Below are positions 8,720 through 18,402 of a stretch of 64,000 bases of DNA, piece by piece. The position numbers and the translations under genes were made by a program. Positions within the stretch are counted from its first letter, which is position 1. Each line of letters opens with the position of its first letter. The stretch comes from Winslowiella iniecta (GTDB taxonomy: Bacteria; Pseudomonadota; Gammaproteobacteria; Enterobacterales; Enterobacteriaceae): contig NZ_JRXE01000016.1 of assembly GCF_001267535.1 (NCBI RefSeq), positions 1-64,000 of the forward strand, given 5' to 3'. Below the pieces are notes generated by a model. The model was given only the letters and a program-made list of their open reading frames with translations, was not told the origin of the DNA and searched no databases.

Positions 8720-9709
8720 ATGTCGCCAGACGATCGCGTTTATGCTTACTCGGCGGTATTGATGGGGTCGCCGATCCTGCTCAAGCTGCTCGAGCATAAT
8801 CAGCCGGTAGCCGCTGGCGTCTTCCGACTGATTAAACAGCAGGAAAATCTGCTGACGGTTAACCGGCCAGACTCCGAAGTGATGGCGATTAACCATGCAG
8901 CGGGCGAGCATCCGGTGGTGGTCAGCCAGCCGGTATTTGAACTGATTGCCCGCGCCAGAGAGATCAGCTTACTGGAAGGCAGTTGTTTTAATTTCACGAT
9001 AGGTCCGCTGGTTAAATGCTGGAAAATCGGCTTTCACGGCAACCGCGTTCCGCCTGCTGCGGAAATCGCGCGGCTGCTGACGCTGACCGATCCCCGGCAG
9101 GTGATTCTTGACCGCCAGGCGCGCTCGGTGTTTCTGCCAGTAAAAGGCATGGAGATCGACCTCGGGGCGATTGCTAAAGGCGATATCGCCGATCGGGTGC
9201 GGGATTTTCTCCGCCAGCAGCAGATTACTGATGCGCTGATCAACCTTGGCGGTAATGTGCAGACGCTCGGCGGTATGCCCGGCAGCGCAAACTGGGGAAT
9301 CGGCCTGAAAAAGCCCTTTGCCGGGCCGGATGATTTAATTGGCGTGATCGGCATCAGCGGAAAATCGGTGGTCACTTCCGGCATTTACGAGCGCTATTTT
9401 GAACTGGCAGGGCAGCGCTATCACCATATTCTCAATCCCGAAACCGGTTTTCCGCTGGATAACGAACTGCTCAGCGTCACGGTCATTTCTCCGCAATCTA
9501 TTGATGGCGATATCTTTACCACGTTGCTGTATGGCATGGGCGTGGAAAAAGGGCTGGCCTGTCTGGCGACAACGCCGGAAATTGAGGCCGTTTTTGTTAC
9601 AAAACAGCGGCAGGTCATCTGCTCATCACAGCGGCAGTTTAACTTTACCCTGCTGGACAGCAGCTATCAGCTCGGGCGCAATCAACTCTCAGCGGGAAGG
9701 ATGTTATGA
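8720..9709 (+). CDS. apbE: FAD:protein FMN transferase (ApbE family), cytoplasmic type
   Basis: This 329-residue protein transfers FMN from FAD to a Thr in the D-x2-[ST]-G-A-T motif of target proteins. Family signatures are present: DLGAIAKGDIAD (147-158), NLGGN (175-179), a TSG segment at 219-221, and YHHILNPETGFP (about 234-245). There is no signal peptide or lipobox, unlike periplasmic ApbE that services NqrC or RnfG. This fits modification of the cytoplasmic reductase fusion encoded 67 bp upstream, whose FMN-bind domain carries the target motif. GGTGAGGG provides the ribosome binding site. The two genes probably form one operon with the hairpin between them. Confidence 0.92.
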   Translation: MSPDDRVYAYSAVLMGSPILLKLLEHNQPVAAGVFRLIKQQENLLTVNRPDSEVMAINHAAGEHPVVVSQPVFELIARAREISLLEGSCFNFTIGPLVKCWKIGFHGNRVPPAAEIARLLTLTDPRQVILDRQARSVFLPVKGMEIDLGAIAKGDIADRVRDFLRQQQITDALINLGGNVQTLGGMPGSANWGIGLKKPFAGPDDLIGVIGISGKSVVTSGIYERYFELAGQRYHHILNPETGFPLDNELLSVTVISPQSIDGDIFTTLLYGMGVEKGLACLATTPEIEAVFVTKQRQVICSSQRQFNFTLLDSSYQLGRNQLSAGRML

Positions 9710-9780
9710 TGGTGCAATTATTTCCGCATTCAGGCTAGCCCTGCGGCGATACTCGCAAAATTATCCAAGGAGACAACAGT

Positions 9781-10353
9781 ATGAAACAAGGACCACTGGA
9801 GCTGGAAGAACTGGAATGGCTGGATGATGTTCTTCTGAAATACAGTAATGAACATTCCATACTTGATGTTTCTGAGCTTGATGGTTTGCTGACCGCGATT
9901 CTTTCGGGGCCAAATCTGGTCGAGCCGAGTCAATGGTTGCCAGCGTTGTGGGGGGGGGAACAGTATGCCCCGGTCTGGGAATCAGAAGAGGAATTGCAGC
10001 GCTTTATGGCGCTCAGCTTCCAGCATATGAATGATATCGCTGAGCGGCTGAATGACTACCCGGAGCAGTTTGAACCGCTGTTCGGCGAGAGCCTTGTGGA
10101 TGATAAAGAGTTCACCATCCTTGAACAGTGGTGCTTCGGCTATATGCGCGGTGTGGCACTGGATAACTGGTCGGCGCTGCCTGAAAAGCTGCAACCTTCG
10201 CTGGATCTGATCGCTCTGCACGGTCTGGAAGAAAACTTTGTCAGACTCGATAACCTGTCCTATGAAGATTTTGAACGCGATATCGCGGCGATTCCCGCTG
10301 CAGCACTGGTGCTGCATGCATACTGGCTGGGCCAGCGCTCAACGGTAAACTAA
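9781..10353 (+). CDS. UPF0149 (YecA/YgfB) family protein
   Basis: This 190-residue acidic protein is of the UPF0149 family (ELDGLLTAILSGP at 32-44; EQWCFGYMRG at 119-128). E. coli YecA ends in a zinc-binding SEC-C segment; here the protein stops before any such cysteine cluster. Function in the family is not established. AAGGAG lies at ideal distance from the ATG. The coding sequence contains nine consecutive G residues at 9950-9958 (Leu-Trp-Gly-Gly-Glu), an unusual homopolymer for enterobacterial coding DNA. It appears to be a single-gene unit ended by a hairpin at 10366-10392. Confidence 0.8.
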   Translation: MKQGPLELEELEWLDDVLLKYSNEHSILDVSELDGLLTAILSGPNLVEPSQWLPALWGGEQYAPVWESEEELQRFMALSFQHMNDIAERLNDYPEQFEPLFGESLVDDKEFTILEQWCFGYMRGVALDNWSALPEKLQPSLDLIALHGLEENFVRLDNLSYEDFERDIAAIPAAALVLHAYWLGQRSTVN

Positions 10354-10365
10354 CTGTCTGACCAT

Positions 10366-10392
10366 CCTGCCCGTTGCTTGCGCACGGGCAGG
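10366..10392 (+). terminator. Hairpin after the UPF0149 gene
   Basis: CCTGCCCGT and ACGGGCAGG form a perfect 9-bp stem with a nine-base loop starting 12 bases after the stop codon. The tail is GTTATCCC, so any Rho-independent activity would be modest. Confidence 0.5.
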
Positions 10393-10644
10393 GTTATCCC
10401 ATCACGCCATCCCATCCCTGAACATATTTAACGTTAAAAATTAATCATATCCGGATGCTGATTCCGTCACCAGAATGCGCTGACCTGCCAGATACGGCTC
10501 AGTTAGCTTATTGCCTTTATTGTTATGATTTTAATGATAATTAGTGCGTTTTGCTTAATTTCTTGCCTGAATTACCCGACTTGCACCCGTTCTCAGCGTA
10601 ATGTGCGCCTGGTCAAAATTCCACAAATTCAGCCTTATCAGGGA

Positions 10645-10673
10645 TTGATAATTCGCGTCGCGAAAAATATTCT
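10645..10673 (+). promoter_or_regulatory. chiP promoter with a NagC-like operator in the spacer
   Basis: TTGATA (10645-10650) and TATTCT (10668-10673) are separated by exactly 17 bases. The spacer is filled by TTCGCG-T-CGCGAA (10652-10664), a perfect 13-bp inverted repeat with AT-rich flanks. That core resembles NagC/Mlc-type operators. NagC represses chiP in E. coli and Salmonella, so a repressor bound here would occlude RNA polymerase until GlcNAc-6-phosphate appears. The site call is by eye. The remainder of 10354-10754 holds no supported gene. Confidence 0.55.
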
Positions 10674-10754
10674 GTTACTCATTCCTGGCGGCTGCGCACT
10701 GCGCGCATCCGGCCTCGGTACCCTAACGCTTTTGTCAGTTAAAAAGGATTTTAT

Positions 10755-12239
10755 ATGCATCAGCACCTTAACCGGGGCAAGGACACGGCTTGCCTGAAAT
10801 CACCCTCTGCCACCCTGAACCCAGTGGCTTTCGCCCTGGCCGGAACCTTGCTGGCGGGGGGAACAGGTTATTCAGCCTCTGCTCAGGCGGAGGGATTTAT
10901 TGAAGACTCCAGCCTGACCGGCGGCTTCTATTACTGGCAGCGTGAGCGCGATCGTAAAGACCTGAATAAAACTCGCGAGGAAAAGCGCCCGGACGGCAGC
11001 ACGGTGATTGTAGACAACCCGGACTACAACCGTTACGCCACCAACCTCTCACATGCCACTGCCAACCTGAATCTTGATTTCTCTTCCGGCTATGCCTGGG
11101 ACCTGTTTGGCGTCGACCTGGCGGCATTTACCGCCGTTGAACTGGCTGAATCCCGTGCCAGTGGCCATCCCAATGAAATCGCCTTTTCCGCGAAAAACCG
11201 GACCTATAGCGAGGATTTTTCCGGTGATAAAAGTGGCGCCAGTGTGTATAAGGCCGCGGCAAAATTTCGCCATGACGGTTTCTGGGGGCATGCCGGTTAC
11301 ATCCAGCCAACCGGCCAGACGCTGCTTGCGCCGCACTGGAGCTTTATGCCCGGGACTTATCGCGGTGCCGAAGCCGGATATCAGGCGGATTTTGGAGCGG
11401 GCGGTGAGCTGAGCCTGGCGTATTTGTGGGCGGATAAATACAAGTCCCCCTGGCACACTGAAATGGATGATTTCCGCCGTAATGATCGCCAGACCCACAT
11501 TGCTTACCTTCATTCGCTGGGGGCGAAATACGACTTCAAAAACAATCTGGTAGTGGAAGCGGCTTACGGCCAGGCGGCCAGTTACCTCGATCAGTACTTT
11601 ACCAAAGCCAGCTGGAAAACCGAGCTGGCAGGGAATCCACTGACCACCAGCTATCAGTTTTATGGCGCGCAGGACAGGATCGGTAATAAAAACGATCCCA
11701 ACAGTCTGTACGACGGCCTGGCGTGGCTGCAAGCGGTGACGTTAGGTTATACCACCGGCCCGTTTAGCTGGCGTCTTGAAGGCACCATGGTGAAGGCCGA
11801 AGGCAATCAGGGCTATTTCCTGCAACGTATGACGCCGGGATACGCCTCTTCCAATGGTCGGCTGGATATCTGGTGGGATAACCGTTCGGACTTCAACGCC
11901 AATGGTGAAAAAGCGGTGTATGCCGGTGTGATGTATGACCTGAAAAACTGGGATCTGCCGGGCTTTGCCGTCGGGGGATCATGGGTCTATGCCTGGGATG
12001 CGAGGCCGAGCAGCAACCCTCAGTTCGATCAAAGCCAGCGCCTGAAAGAGAGCGCCTGGAGCCTTGATGCGATCTACACCGTACAACAAGGCCGCGCCAA
12101 AGATACGCAGTTCAAACTGCATTACACCCAGTACAACAATCATTCCGACCTGCCAAGCTGGAGCGGCGGTTACGGCAATATTTTCCAGGATGAGAAAGAC
12201 GTGAAATTTATCGTTATCGCGCCATTCACTCTCTTCTGA
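10755..12239 (+). CDS. chiP: Chitoporin (OprD-family outer-membrane porin)
   Basis: This 494-residue outer-membrane protein has a signal peptide ending near ASAQA (about residue 45) and a mature start [20 protein letters not shown], which is the OprD/ChiP barrel opening. It ends in Phe (IAPFTLF), typical for BAM recognition. Length is close to enterobacterial ChiP (about 470). It admits chito-oligosaccharides into the periplasm, where the chitobiase encoded next would trim them. AAAAAGGA precedes the ATG. In Salmonella/E. coli and Serratia a lipoprotein gene chiQ lies between or beside these genes; none is present here. Confidence 0.85.
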   Translation: MHQHLNRGKDTACLKSPSATLNPVAFALAGTLLAGGTGYSASAQAEGFIEDSSLTGGFYYWQRERDRKDLNKTREEKRPDGSTVIVDNPDYNRYATNLSHATANLNLDFSSGYAWDLFGVDLAAFTAVELAESRASGHPNEIAFSAKNRTYSEDFSGDKSGASVYKAAAKFRHDGFWGHAGYIQPTGQTLLAPHWSFMPGTYRGAEAGYQADFGAGGELSLAYLWADKYKSPWHTEMDDFRRNDRQTHIAYLHSLGAKYDFKNNLVVEAAYGQAASYLDQYFTKASWKTELAGNPLTTSYQFYGAQDRIGNKNDPNSLYDGLAWLQAVTLGYTTGPFSWRLEGTMVKAEGNQGYFLQRMTPGYASSNGRLDIWWDNRSDFNANGEKAVYAGVMYDLKNWDLPGFAVGGSWVYAWDARPSSNPQFDQSQRLKESAWSLDAIYTVQQGRAKDTQFKLHYTQYNNHSDLPSWSGGYGNIFQDEKDVKFIVIAPFTLF

Positions 12240-12274
12240 TGTTCAAAACCAGCACAGTAAGGATAAGGTTGCAG

Positions 12275-14932
12275 ATGAATGCATTTAAATTAACAGCGAT
12301 GGTTGCAGCGGGATTATTTGGCTGTATCGGTAGCAGCATGGCGGATCAAAATCTTGTCGATCAGCTCAGTCAGCTACAGGTAAATTACCGCGTGCAGGAT
12401 AACCGTGCGGCAGATAGCGGAGTGAAGTGTGGTGAACTGGGCGCTGATTTTGCCTCCTGCTACACCGCCACGATTACGCTGACCAACGGCGGGCAGGAGA
12501 TTAAAGGCCGTGACTGGGCGATTTATTTCCACAGTATTCGCCGCATTCTGCAGGTGGATAACGACCGCTTTACCATCACGCCAGTGACCGGCGATCTGCA
12601 TAAACTGGAGCCAACGGATAAATTTAATGGCTTTGCTGCCAGCCAGTCAGTGACGATTCCGGTGGTGGGGGAATACTGGCAGCTGTTTGAAACCGATCTG
12701 ATGCCGCGCTGGTACGCCACTTCCGGTGATGCGCAGCCGAAGGTACTGGCGAATACCGACAGTGAAAATCTGCATCAGTTTGTCACCCCTTTTCGCGGCG
12801 ACCAGTGGAAGCGTACCGCCTCGGACAATAATATTCTGATGTCGCCAGCCACGCGTTTTGCAAAAAATAAAGCGTTAGAACCGCTCACGGCAGCAGCGCT
12901 ACGCGGACAGATTGTACCGACTCCGCTGGAAGTGAAAATCCACCCTAAGGATGTTGATCTCAGTAACGGCGTTGCGCTTGATCTCAGTGCGCTGGTGAAG
13001 CCATCCGCGCAGGCGGTTTTACAGCGTTTTGCCGCGCTGGGCATTGCCAGCGACCCGGCGGGATATCCGATTGCCACCCAGATTAATAAACCGGCTTTCA
13101 GCGGTAAGCTGGCGAAATCCGGCGCTTATACGCTGAGTCTCGGTCAGCAAGGGGCGACAGTGACGGGCTACGACCAGGCCGGGGTGTTTTACGGTCTGCA
13201 ATCTATTCTGTCGCTGATTCCGGCTGATGGCAGCAAAACTATCGCCCAGCTGGAAGCGAAAGATGCGCCACGTTTTGACTATCGCGGCATGATGCTCGAC
13301 GTCGGACGTCACTTCCATTCGAAGCAAGCGATAATGCGGATGCTGGATCAGATGTCAGCTTATAAGCTGAATAAGTTCCACTTCCATCTGAGTGATGATG
13401 AAGGCTGGCGTATTGAAATTCCTGGCCTGCCGGAGCTGACCGACGTCGGCGGCAAGCGCTGTCACGATCTGACGGAAACCACCTGCCTGTTGCCGCAACT
13501 GGGTTCCGGCCCCGACAGCAATAATAATGGCAGCGGCTATTTTACGCGTGCCGATTATATTGAAATTGTCCGTTACGCTCAGGCACGACAGATTGAAGTG
13601 ATTCCGGAGATCGATATGCCCGCTCACGCCCGGGCTGCGATTATCGCGATGGAAGCGCGTTACCGTAAACTCACTGCCGCCGGTCAGCCGCAGCAGGCCA
13701 GTGAATTCCGCCTGCTCGATCCCGCGGATACGTCCAATACCACGTCAGTGCAATATTACGATCGCCACAGCTATCTTAACCCCTGCCTCGACTCGTCGCG
13801 ACGCTTTGCCGATAAAGTGATTGGCGAAATGGCGCGGATGCATCAGGAAGCCGGTCAGCCGCTCACGACCTGGCATTTTGGCGGTGATGAAGCGAAAAAT
13901 ATCTACCTCGGCGGCGGCTACAGCGGTAAGCCGGAGGCGGGGAAAGGGCGGGTAGACCTGAGTAATCAGGATAAGCCCTGGGCGAAGTCACCCGCTTGCC
14001 AGAAGCTGGTCAGTGACGGAAAAATCGAGGACGTTGAACATCTTGCCAGCCACTTTGCGGTGGAAGTCAGCAAACTGGTTCATGCTCACGGCATCGAAAA
14101 AATGCAGGCATGGGAAGATGGCCTGAAAAATGCCAAAGATGCCAATGCTTTTGCCACCAAACGGGTTGGCGTTAACTTCTGGGAAACCCTCTACTGGGGC
14201 GGGTTTGATACGGCCAACGACTGGGCCAATAAAGGTTATGAAGTCACCCTGTCTAACCCGGATTACGTCTATTTTGACTTCCCGGCAGAAGTTAATCCGC
14301 AGGAGCGCGGTTACTACTGGGGCACCCGCTATACCGATGAAGCGAAGATCTTTAGCTTCGCACCCGACAACTTGCCGCAAAATGCGGAAACTTCGCGTGA
14401 TCGTGACGGCAATAGCTTTGTCGCCAAAAGTGACAAAGCCTGGCCGGGGGCTTACGGTATCTCGGGTCAACTGTGGAGCGAGACCGTCCGCACCGATGAC
14501 GATATGGAGTACCGCATTTATCCGCGCATAATTCCGCTGGCAGAGCGCGCGTGGCATCGTGCCGACTGGGAGCTGGAGTATAAAGCGGGTCGTGAGTTTT
14601 CTGCGGGCAAAACGCACTTTGTGAATGAGAAAAGATTGCAGCATGACTGGGCGCGCTTCGCCACGCTGCTGGGTCAGCGCGAATTGCCAAAAATGGACAA
14701 AGCCGACATTCAGTACCGCTTGCCGTTGCCGGGCGCTCGTGTGGTTGATGCCATTCTGCAAGCCAATATTTCCCTGCCGGGTGTCGCAATCCAGTATTCC
14801 GTCGATGGCGGTCAGCAGTGGCTGGCATATGACGATCGGCACAGACCGCGCTTAACAGGCGAAGTCTGGGTTCGCTCCGCCAGTGCTGACGGCAAGCGCT
14901 TTAGTCGTGCCGAAAAGGTTGAACCGCAGTAA
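12275..14932 (+). CDS. Chitobiase / beta-N-acetylhexosaminidase (GH20)
   Basis: An in-frame ATG overlaps the chiP stop at 12239, but ATG 12275 follows AAGGATAAGG and begins a signal peptide ([17 protein letters not shown]), so the 885-residue form is chosen. The N-terminal CHB_HEX carbohydrate-binding-like domain is followed by the GH20b domain. The TIM barrel has [16 protein letters not shown] and the catalytic pair in HFGGDEAKN (Asp538-Glu539, close to Serratia chitobiase numbering). A C-terminal Ig-like domain ends the protein. It hydrolyses GlcNAc2 and chito-oligomers in the periplasm. The LFGC element near residue 18 could be a non-standard lipobox, as in lipoprotein chitobiases of vibrios. 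It is in an operon with chiP. Confidence 0.9.
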   Translation: MNAFKLTAMVAAGLFGCIGSSMADQNLVDQLSQLQVNYRVQDNRAADSGVKCGELGADFASCYTATITLTNGGQEIKGRDWAIYFHSIRRILQVDNDRFTITPVTGDLHKLEPTDKFNGFAASQSVTIPVVGEYWQLFETDLMPRWYATSGDAQPKVLANTDSENLHQFVTPFRGDQWKRTASDNNILMSPATRFAKNKALEPLTAAALRGQIVPTPLEVKIHPKDVDLSNGVALDLSALVKPSAQAVLQRFAALGIASDPAGYPIATQINKPAFSGKLAKSGAYTLSLGQQGATVTGYDQAGVFYGLQSILSLIPADGSKTIAQLEAKDAPRFDYRGMMLDVGRHFHSKQAIMRMLDQMSAYKLNKFHFHLSDDEGWRIEIPGLPELTDVGGKRCHDLTETTCLLPQLGSGPDSNNNGSGYFTRADYIEIVRYAQARQIEVIPEIDMPAHARAAIIAMEARYRKLTAAGQPQQASEFRLLDPADTSNTTSVQYYDRHSYLNPCLDSSRRFADKVIGEMARMHQEAGQPLTTWHFGGDEAKNIYLGGGYSGKPEAGKGRVDLSNQDKPWAKSPACQKLVSDGKIEDVEHLASHFAVEVSKLVHAHGIEKMQAWEDGLKNAKDANAFATKRVGVNFWETLYWGGFDTANDWANKGYEVTLSNPDYVYFDFPAEVNPQERGYYWGTRYTDEAKIFSFAPDNLPQNAETSRDRDGNSFVAKSDKAWPGAYGISGQLWSETVRTDDDMEYRIYPRIIPLAERAWHRADWELEYKAGREFSAGKTHFVNEKRLQHDWARFATLLGQRELPKMDKADIQYRLPLPGARVVDAILQANISLPGVAIQYSVDGGQQWLAYDDRHRPRLTGEVWVRSASADGKRFSRAEKVEPQ

Positions 14933-15200
14933 TCGTTGCCGCCTGTGGAGCAGCCCTGGTTATCCGGGGTTGCTCAGATTCCCCCCATTGAGACAATCCT
15001 GTCTGCGCTGTTAAGATAGCCTTTTCATCTGGCGAAAAATCTTAAAAATTTCCGGCAGCCTTTGAACGCTGATATGACGCTGGCGCGAATGTGTTATAAA
15101 AAAGATATAAAATCAATCAATTATCTTTAACAGGCGAGAAGCTCCGCCGCCATTTTGCTTTTTACTGACACCAACACCTGAGAACTGGAAACGCAGATTT
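14933..15200. other. Intergenic region with a hairpin after chitobiase
   Basis: GAGCAGCCCTGG and CCGGGGTTGCTC (about 14947-14974) can pair with G-U wobbles as a transcript end. The rest of the region should hold the diguanylate cyclase promoter, but no clear -35/-10 pair stands out. Confidence 0.4.
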
Positions 15201-16229
15201 ATGACGGTAAATTTGATTGAGCGCATCTCCACTGCGCTGGAATCTGAAAACACGCTTGAAGGCTTTGTTCGTCAGTTGTTGGAAATGCTTGAGCTGGTCA
15301 CTGAGATGGAGTCGACCTACCTGACGCGTATTGACGCTGAGGGAATTCAGCAGCAGATTTTATTCTCGCGTAACAGCAAAGAGATGCAGATTCCTGAAGG
15401 CTTGTCCGTTCCCTGGGAAGATACCTTATGTAAACGGGCGCTGGATGAAGGGCGGTCTTTCACCTGTGATGTGCCCGGCGTTTGGGGTGACTCACAGGCG
15501 GCAAAACAGCTGGGTATCACCACTTATATCAGCACTCCGGTGATGCTGGCGGAGGGCAATCTTTACGGCACGCTTTGTGCTGCCAGTAGCCAGAGTCACC
15601 GTCTGTCCGAGCGCGCCGAGCAGGTGTTACAACTCTTTGCCGAGCTGATTGGTCAATACATTCGTAAAGAGCAGCTGTTGCAGCAATTGCAGGAAGCCAA
15701 TGCCGCACTGACGGCGGTAAGCTTAACCGATGAACTGACCAGCCTGCCTAATCGCCGGGCGGTTTTCGAGCAGCTGCCGAAGCTGTTTTCCCGCGCCAGT
15801 GATGATTCACGCTATGTGCTGGTGGCATTTGCCGATCTGGATGGTTTTAAACAAATTAACGATCGTTACGGACATGAAACCGGCGACGCCTTTCTGAAAT
15901 CTATCGCCGAACGCCTGCGGCAGGAGGCGACCAGCGATAAAGTGCTGGGGCGGTTGGGAGGGGATGAATTTATTATGGCGTTCGTTGGCCCGGAACACTA
16001 TGACCATGCCGTCGATGCAGCCGAGGCGTTCAGAGCCAGGCTGTCGGCATTATTGACCGGGGAATACCAGCTCGAATCCTGTTTTATCGATTACCCTGGT
16101 GCCAGTGTTGGCGTGATAGTCGCTAATCCGGCGAGTGCTACTCCGGATATGGCGTTACGCGAAGCGGATGCGGTAATGTATCTGGATAAAATGCGTCGCA
16201 GATCCTCAGTGTCACCAGTCAATCAATAA
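15201..16229 (+). CDS. GAF-GGDEF diguanylate cyclase
   Basis: This 342-residue soluble protein has an N-terminal GAF sensor domain (about 18-155) and a GGDEF domain from about 175. The active site is intact: SLTDELTSLPNRRAVF (174-189), DLDGFKQINDRYGHETGD (212-229), and GGDEF at 253-257. It should make cyclic di-GMP from two GTP. The usual inhibitory RxxD motif five residues before GGDEF is missing (TSDK instead), so product inhibition at a canonical I-site is not expected. There are no membrane segments. The GAF ligand is unknown. It is monocistronic, and the palindromic repeat follows its stop. Confidence 0.88.
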   Translation: MTVNLIERISTALESENTLEGFVRQLLEMLELVTEMESTYLTRIDAEGIQQQILFSRNSKEMQIPEGLSVPWEDTLCKRALDEGRSFTCDVPGVWGDSQAAKQLGITTYISTPVMLAEGNLYGTLCAASSQSHRLSERAEQVLQLFAELIGQYIRKEQLLQQLQEANAALTAVSLTDELTSLPNRRAVFEQLPKLFSRASDDSRYVLVAFADLDGFKQINDRYGHETGDAFLKSIAERLRQEATSDKVLGRLGGDEFIMAFVGPEHYDHAVDAAEAFRARLSALLTGEYQLESCFIDYPGASVGVIVANPASATPDMALREADAVMYLDKMRRRSSVSPVNQ

Positions 16230-16278
16230 CGTCAGGCTCGCTATCAGCTTAGGTTTGCACCCTGCATATCCTCAGAAC

Positions 16279-16357
16279 GGGAGCCGAAAACGGCTTCCCT
16301 ACAACCGTGCCGAGGTTATCATCGATCAAGGCCGTTGGGGCGGCGTTCTCGCCGCCC
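16279..16357. repeat. GC-rich palindromic repeat, two units
   Basis: Unit one is GGGAGCCG-AAAA-CGGCTTCCC at 16279-16299. Unit two is GGGCGGCG-TTCT-CGCCGCCC, a perfect 8-bp stem, at 16338-16357. The same core recurs near 21226, 37588, 60018/60073 and 62874, so it is an interspersed REP/BIME-like family. Two short frames crossing it are artefacts of the repeat. Confidence 0.7.
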
Positions 16358-16655
16358 GTGCCAGAGGCTATCTGGCCTGCATACCATCATGTCAAATATC
16401 CCACCCCGACACGCGGGTTAACCCACTTCTCTCCCGTTCCTGAATATCAATCAAAAGTTATCGTATTACCAGACTCTGGCCGCCAGCTCGGTGGAAATTT
16501 GTATGACGTTAACATCACATTTATCACTTTAAATGATGGTTAATTTATTGATTTTAGGTGATTTTATAGTTGTATTTAAATGCTAACGCCAGCATAAGAC
16601 AAAAATTGTTATCTGTGTCGCAAAAAGTAAATAAAAAAATCTCCTTATGTTTTTG

Positions 16656-16671
16656 AGTGACGGCTGTCACA
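16656..16671 (+). promoter_or_regulatory. CRP-like site upstream of the oligogalacturonide symporter
   Basis: AGTGA-CGGCTG-TCACA matches the CRP consensus TGTGA-N6-TCACA at nine of ten bases. A -10 candidate TATATA/TATAAA lies at 16691-16698. If transcription starts near 16705, the CRP centre falls near -41.5, the class II activating position. Confidence 0.65.
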
Positions 16672-16714
16672 TCAATTAAGGTCTCATAAATATATAAAAC
16701 CATGCTTTATTAAA

Positions 16715-16733
16715 AATGAAACATCGGTTCATT
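16715..16733 (+). promoter_or_regulatory. KdgR-like operator
   Basis: AATGAAACATCGGTTCATT is an inverted repeat (AATGAAAC / GGTTCATT, one mismatch) close to the KdgR operator of pectinolytic enterobacteria. It lies between the predicted start point and the ATG at 16756, where KdgR would block elongation until keto-deoxygluconate accumulates. No kdgR gene is in the window. Confidence 0.65.
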
Positions 16734-16755
16734 AATTTCAAGAGACCTGAATGTT

Positions 16756-18327
16756 ATGACTAAAAAAACGATACTTTTGGAAGATGGGCGGAAGGTCACG
16801 CTGGGGCATCAACTGGCTTACGGCGGAGGCAATTTGCTGGGAAGTGGCGCCCTGGCCATTGCTGGTGCGTGGTTACTCTATTTTTATACTACCTTCTGCG
16901 GGCTGACATTGCTGGAGGCCTCGTTTATTTTTTCGGTGGCCAGCGTGATCGATGCCATCAGTAACCCATTAATGGGTTACTTGAGTGATAACTTTGGTAA
17001 TACCTGGCTGGGTAAACGTTTTGGCCGTCGGCGTTTCTTCCTGCTTATTGGCGCACCGTTAATGATGTTCTACCCGCTACTGTGGGTGGAAGGCTTTGGC
17101 TTCTGGTATTACCTGACCACTTACGTCATTTTTGAACTGATTTATACCTCGGTTATGGTGCCGTATGAAACCCTGGCCACTGAAATGACCGATGACTTTG
17201 CTGTACGCAGCAAACTGACCGGTTATAAGGCGATGTTTGGCAAAATCGCCAACTTCCTCGCTGCATTTATTCCCGGACAATTTATCCTGCTGTACGGTAA
17301 AGAGTCTGCGCAGCCTTTCCTGTATACCGGCATTACCTATGGCCTGATCCTGTTTGTCGCGGTGGCATTGTTACATGGCTTCTCCTGGGAACGAAAAGAT
17401 ACCGGCATAAAAGCAGTGCGGCAGAAAAAGACCCTGTGGAAAACCGTGGTGGCGCTGGCGCGTGATATGCAGTCGACGTTTTATCTGCGGGTGTTCCGTA
17501 AGCATCTGGGGATGTATCTGTTTGGTTTTGGCGCTGAGTGGCTGTTTGCTTCCGTTTTTACCTACTATGTGATTTTTGTGCTGCAATACGACCCGGCTAT
17601 TCTGGCCGGACTGAACAGCCTGAATGCGATTCTGCAACTGTTCTCCACCGCGATTTTTATTGGTATCTGCGTTAAGCGCGGCTTTAGTAAGCCTTACACC
17701 TGGGCGCTGTTAATCGTTATCTTCGCGGTGTGCTGTTATACCTTACTGCATTTCCTGCACCTGCCAGCCCATATTGCCACGGTGGCGATTATTGGTGTGA
17801 CCGTTATCTTTGGCCTGGGAACCGGCGGGGTGTATTACATTCCATGGACGGTCTACACCTTCCTGGCGGATGTGGATGAAGTCTTTACTGGCCGTCGCCG
17901 TGAAGGAATCTATGCCGGTGCCATGACCTTCGCCGGTAAAATCGTGCGTTCGATTATCGTCTTTGCAATGGGCGCTCTGCTCAGCTATTACGGCTTCCAG
18001 TCGAAATCGCATGTGCAGCCGGAAAGCGCGATTACCGCGATTTCGTGGGTGTTCTTCGGTGGTGTGATTGTGCTGGCGCTGGTAGCGATTATCTTTAGTC
18101 GCCAGATGACCCTCGATCGCAAAACGCATCGCATTGTGCTGGAAGAAGTGGCGCGTATCAAAGCCGGTGGCGAGCTGAGTGCCATCAAACCTGACGTGCG
18201 CGAAGTCATTGAAACCCTGGTGGGTTATCCCTACGAGCAGTGCTGGGGTAACAGCGATATCTCGCGGAAAATGAAGCTTGCCGAAGAGGCTGCGCCCGCG
18301 ATGTCGGAACAGCTGCCACAACGCTAA
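16756..18327 (+). CDS. GPH-family sugar:cation symporter, probable oligogalacturonide carrier (TogT-like)
   Basis: This 523-residue inner-membrane protein has about 12 transmembrane segments of the glycoside-pentoside-hexuronide family. The N-terminal part shows LTLGHQLAYGGGNLLG-type and DAISNPLMGYLSDN motifs (about 64-77), where the Asp residues bind the coupling cation in MelB-type carriers. TWLGKRFGRRRFF marks the first cytoplasmic loop. It is the first gene of a cassette with a PL9 pectate lyase and a KdgM porin, under apparent KdgR and CRP control. Uptake of lyase-produced unsaturated galacturonides is the likely role. A rhamnogalacturonide substrate (RhiT-like) is the main alternative. 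Confidence 0.78.
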   Translation: MTKKTILLEDGRKVTLGHQLAYGGGNLLGSGALAIAGAWLLYFYTTFCGLTLLEASFIFSVASVIDAISNPLMGYLSDNFGNTWLGKRFGRRRFFLLIGAPLMMFYPLLWVEGFGFWYYLTTYVIFELIYTSVMVPYETLATEMTDDFAVRSKLTGYKAMFGKIANFLAAFIPGQFILLYGKESAQPFLYTGITYGLILFVAVALLHGFSWERKDTGIKAVRQKKTLWKTVVALARDMQSTFYLRVFRKHLGMYLFGFGAEWLFASVFTYYVIFVLQYDPAILAGLNSLNAILQLFSTAIFIGICVKRGFSKPYTWALLIVIFAVCCYTLLHFLHLPAHIATVAIIGVTVIFGLGTGGVYYIPWTVYTFLADVDEVFTGRRREGIYAGAMTFAGKIVRSIIVFAMGALLSYYGFQSKSHVQPESAITAISWVFFGGVIVLALVAIIFSRQMTLDRKTHRIVLEEVARIKAGGELSAIKPDVREVIETLVGYPYEQCWGNSDISRKMKLAEEAAPAMSEQLPQR

Positions 18328-18353
18328 AACCACAGCAATATCCGATCACTACA

Positions 18354-18374
18354 TTCCTGCCCGTCGGGCAGGAA
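18354..18374 (+). terminator. Intercistronic hairpin between symporter and lyase genes
   Basis: TTCCTGCCCG and CGGGCAGGAA are perfectly complementary around a single T, about 27 bases after the symporter stop. No T-run follows, and the lyase has its own strong GAGGAAAGAG ribosome site. Likely an mRNA-processing or attenuation element inside the operon. Confidence 0.5.
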
Positions 18375-18402
18375 GGGATTAACTCGTTTTGAGGAAAGAG
18401 AA

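Noticed and set aside
10725-10760. ChiX sRNA target in the chiP leader
   Set aside because: Only GTCA and AAGGATTTT fragments agree with the known pairing region as I recall it; the match is too broken to claim.
10525-10797. 90-residue frame upstream of chiP
   Set aside because: It crosses the predicted chiP promoter and the chiP start; no ribosome site or homology pattern.
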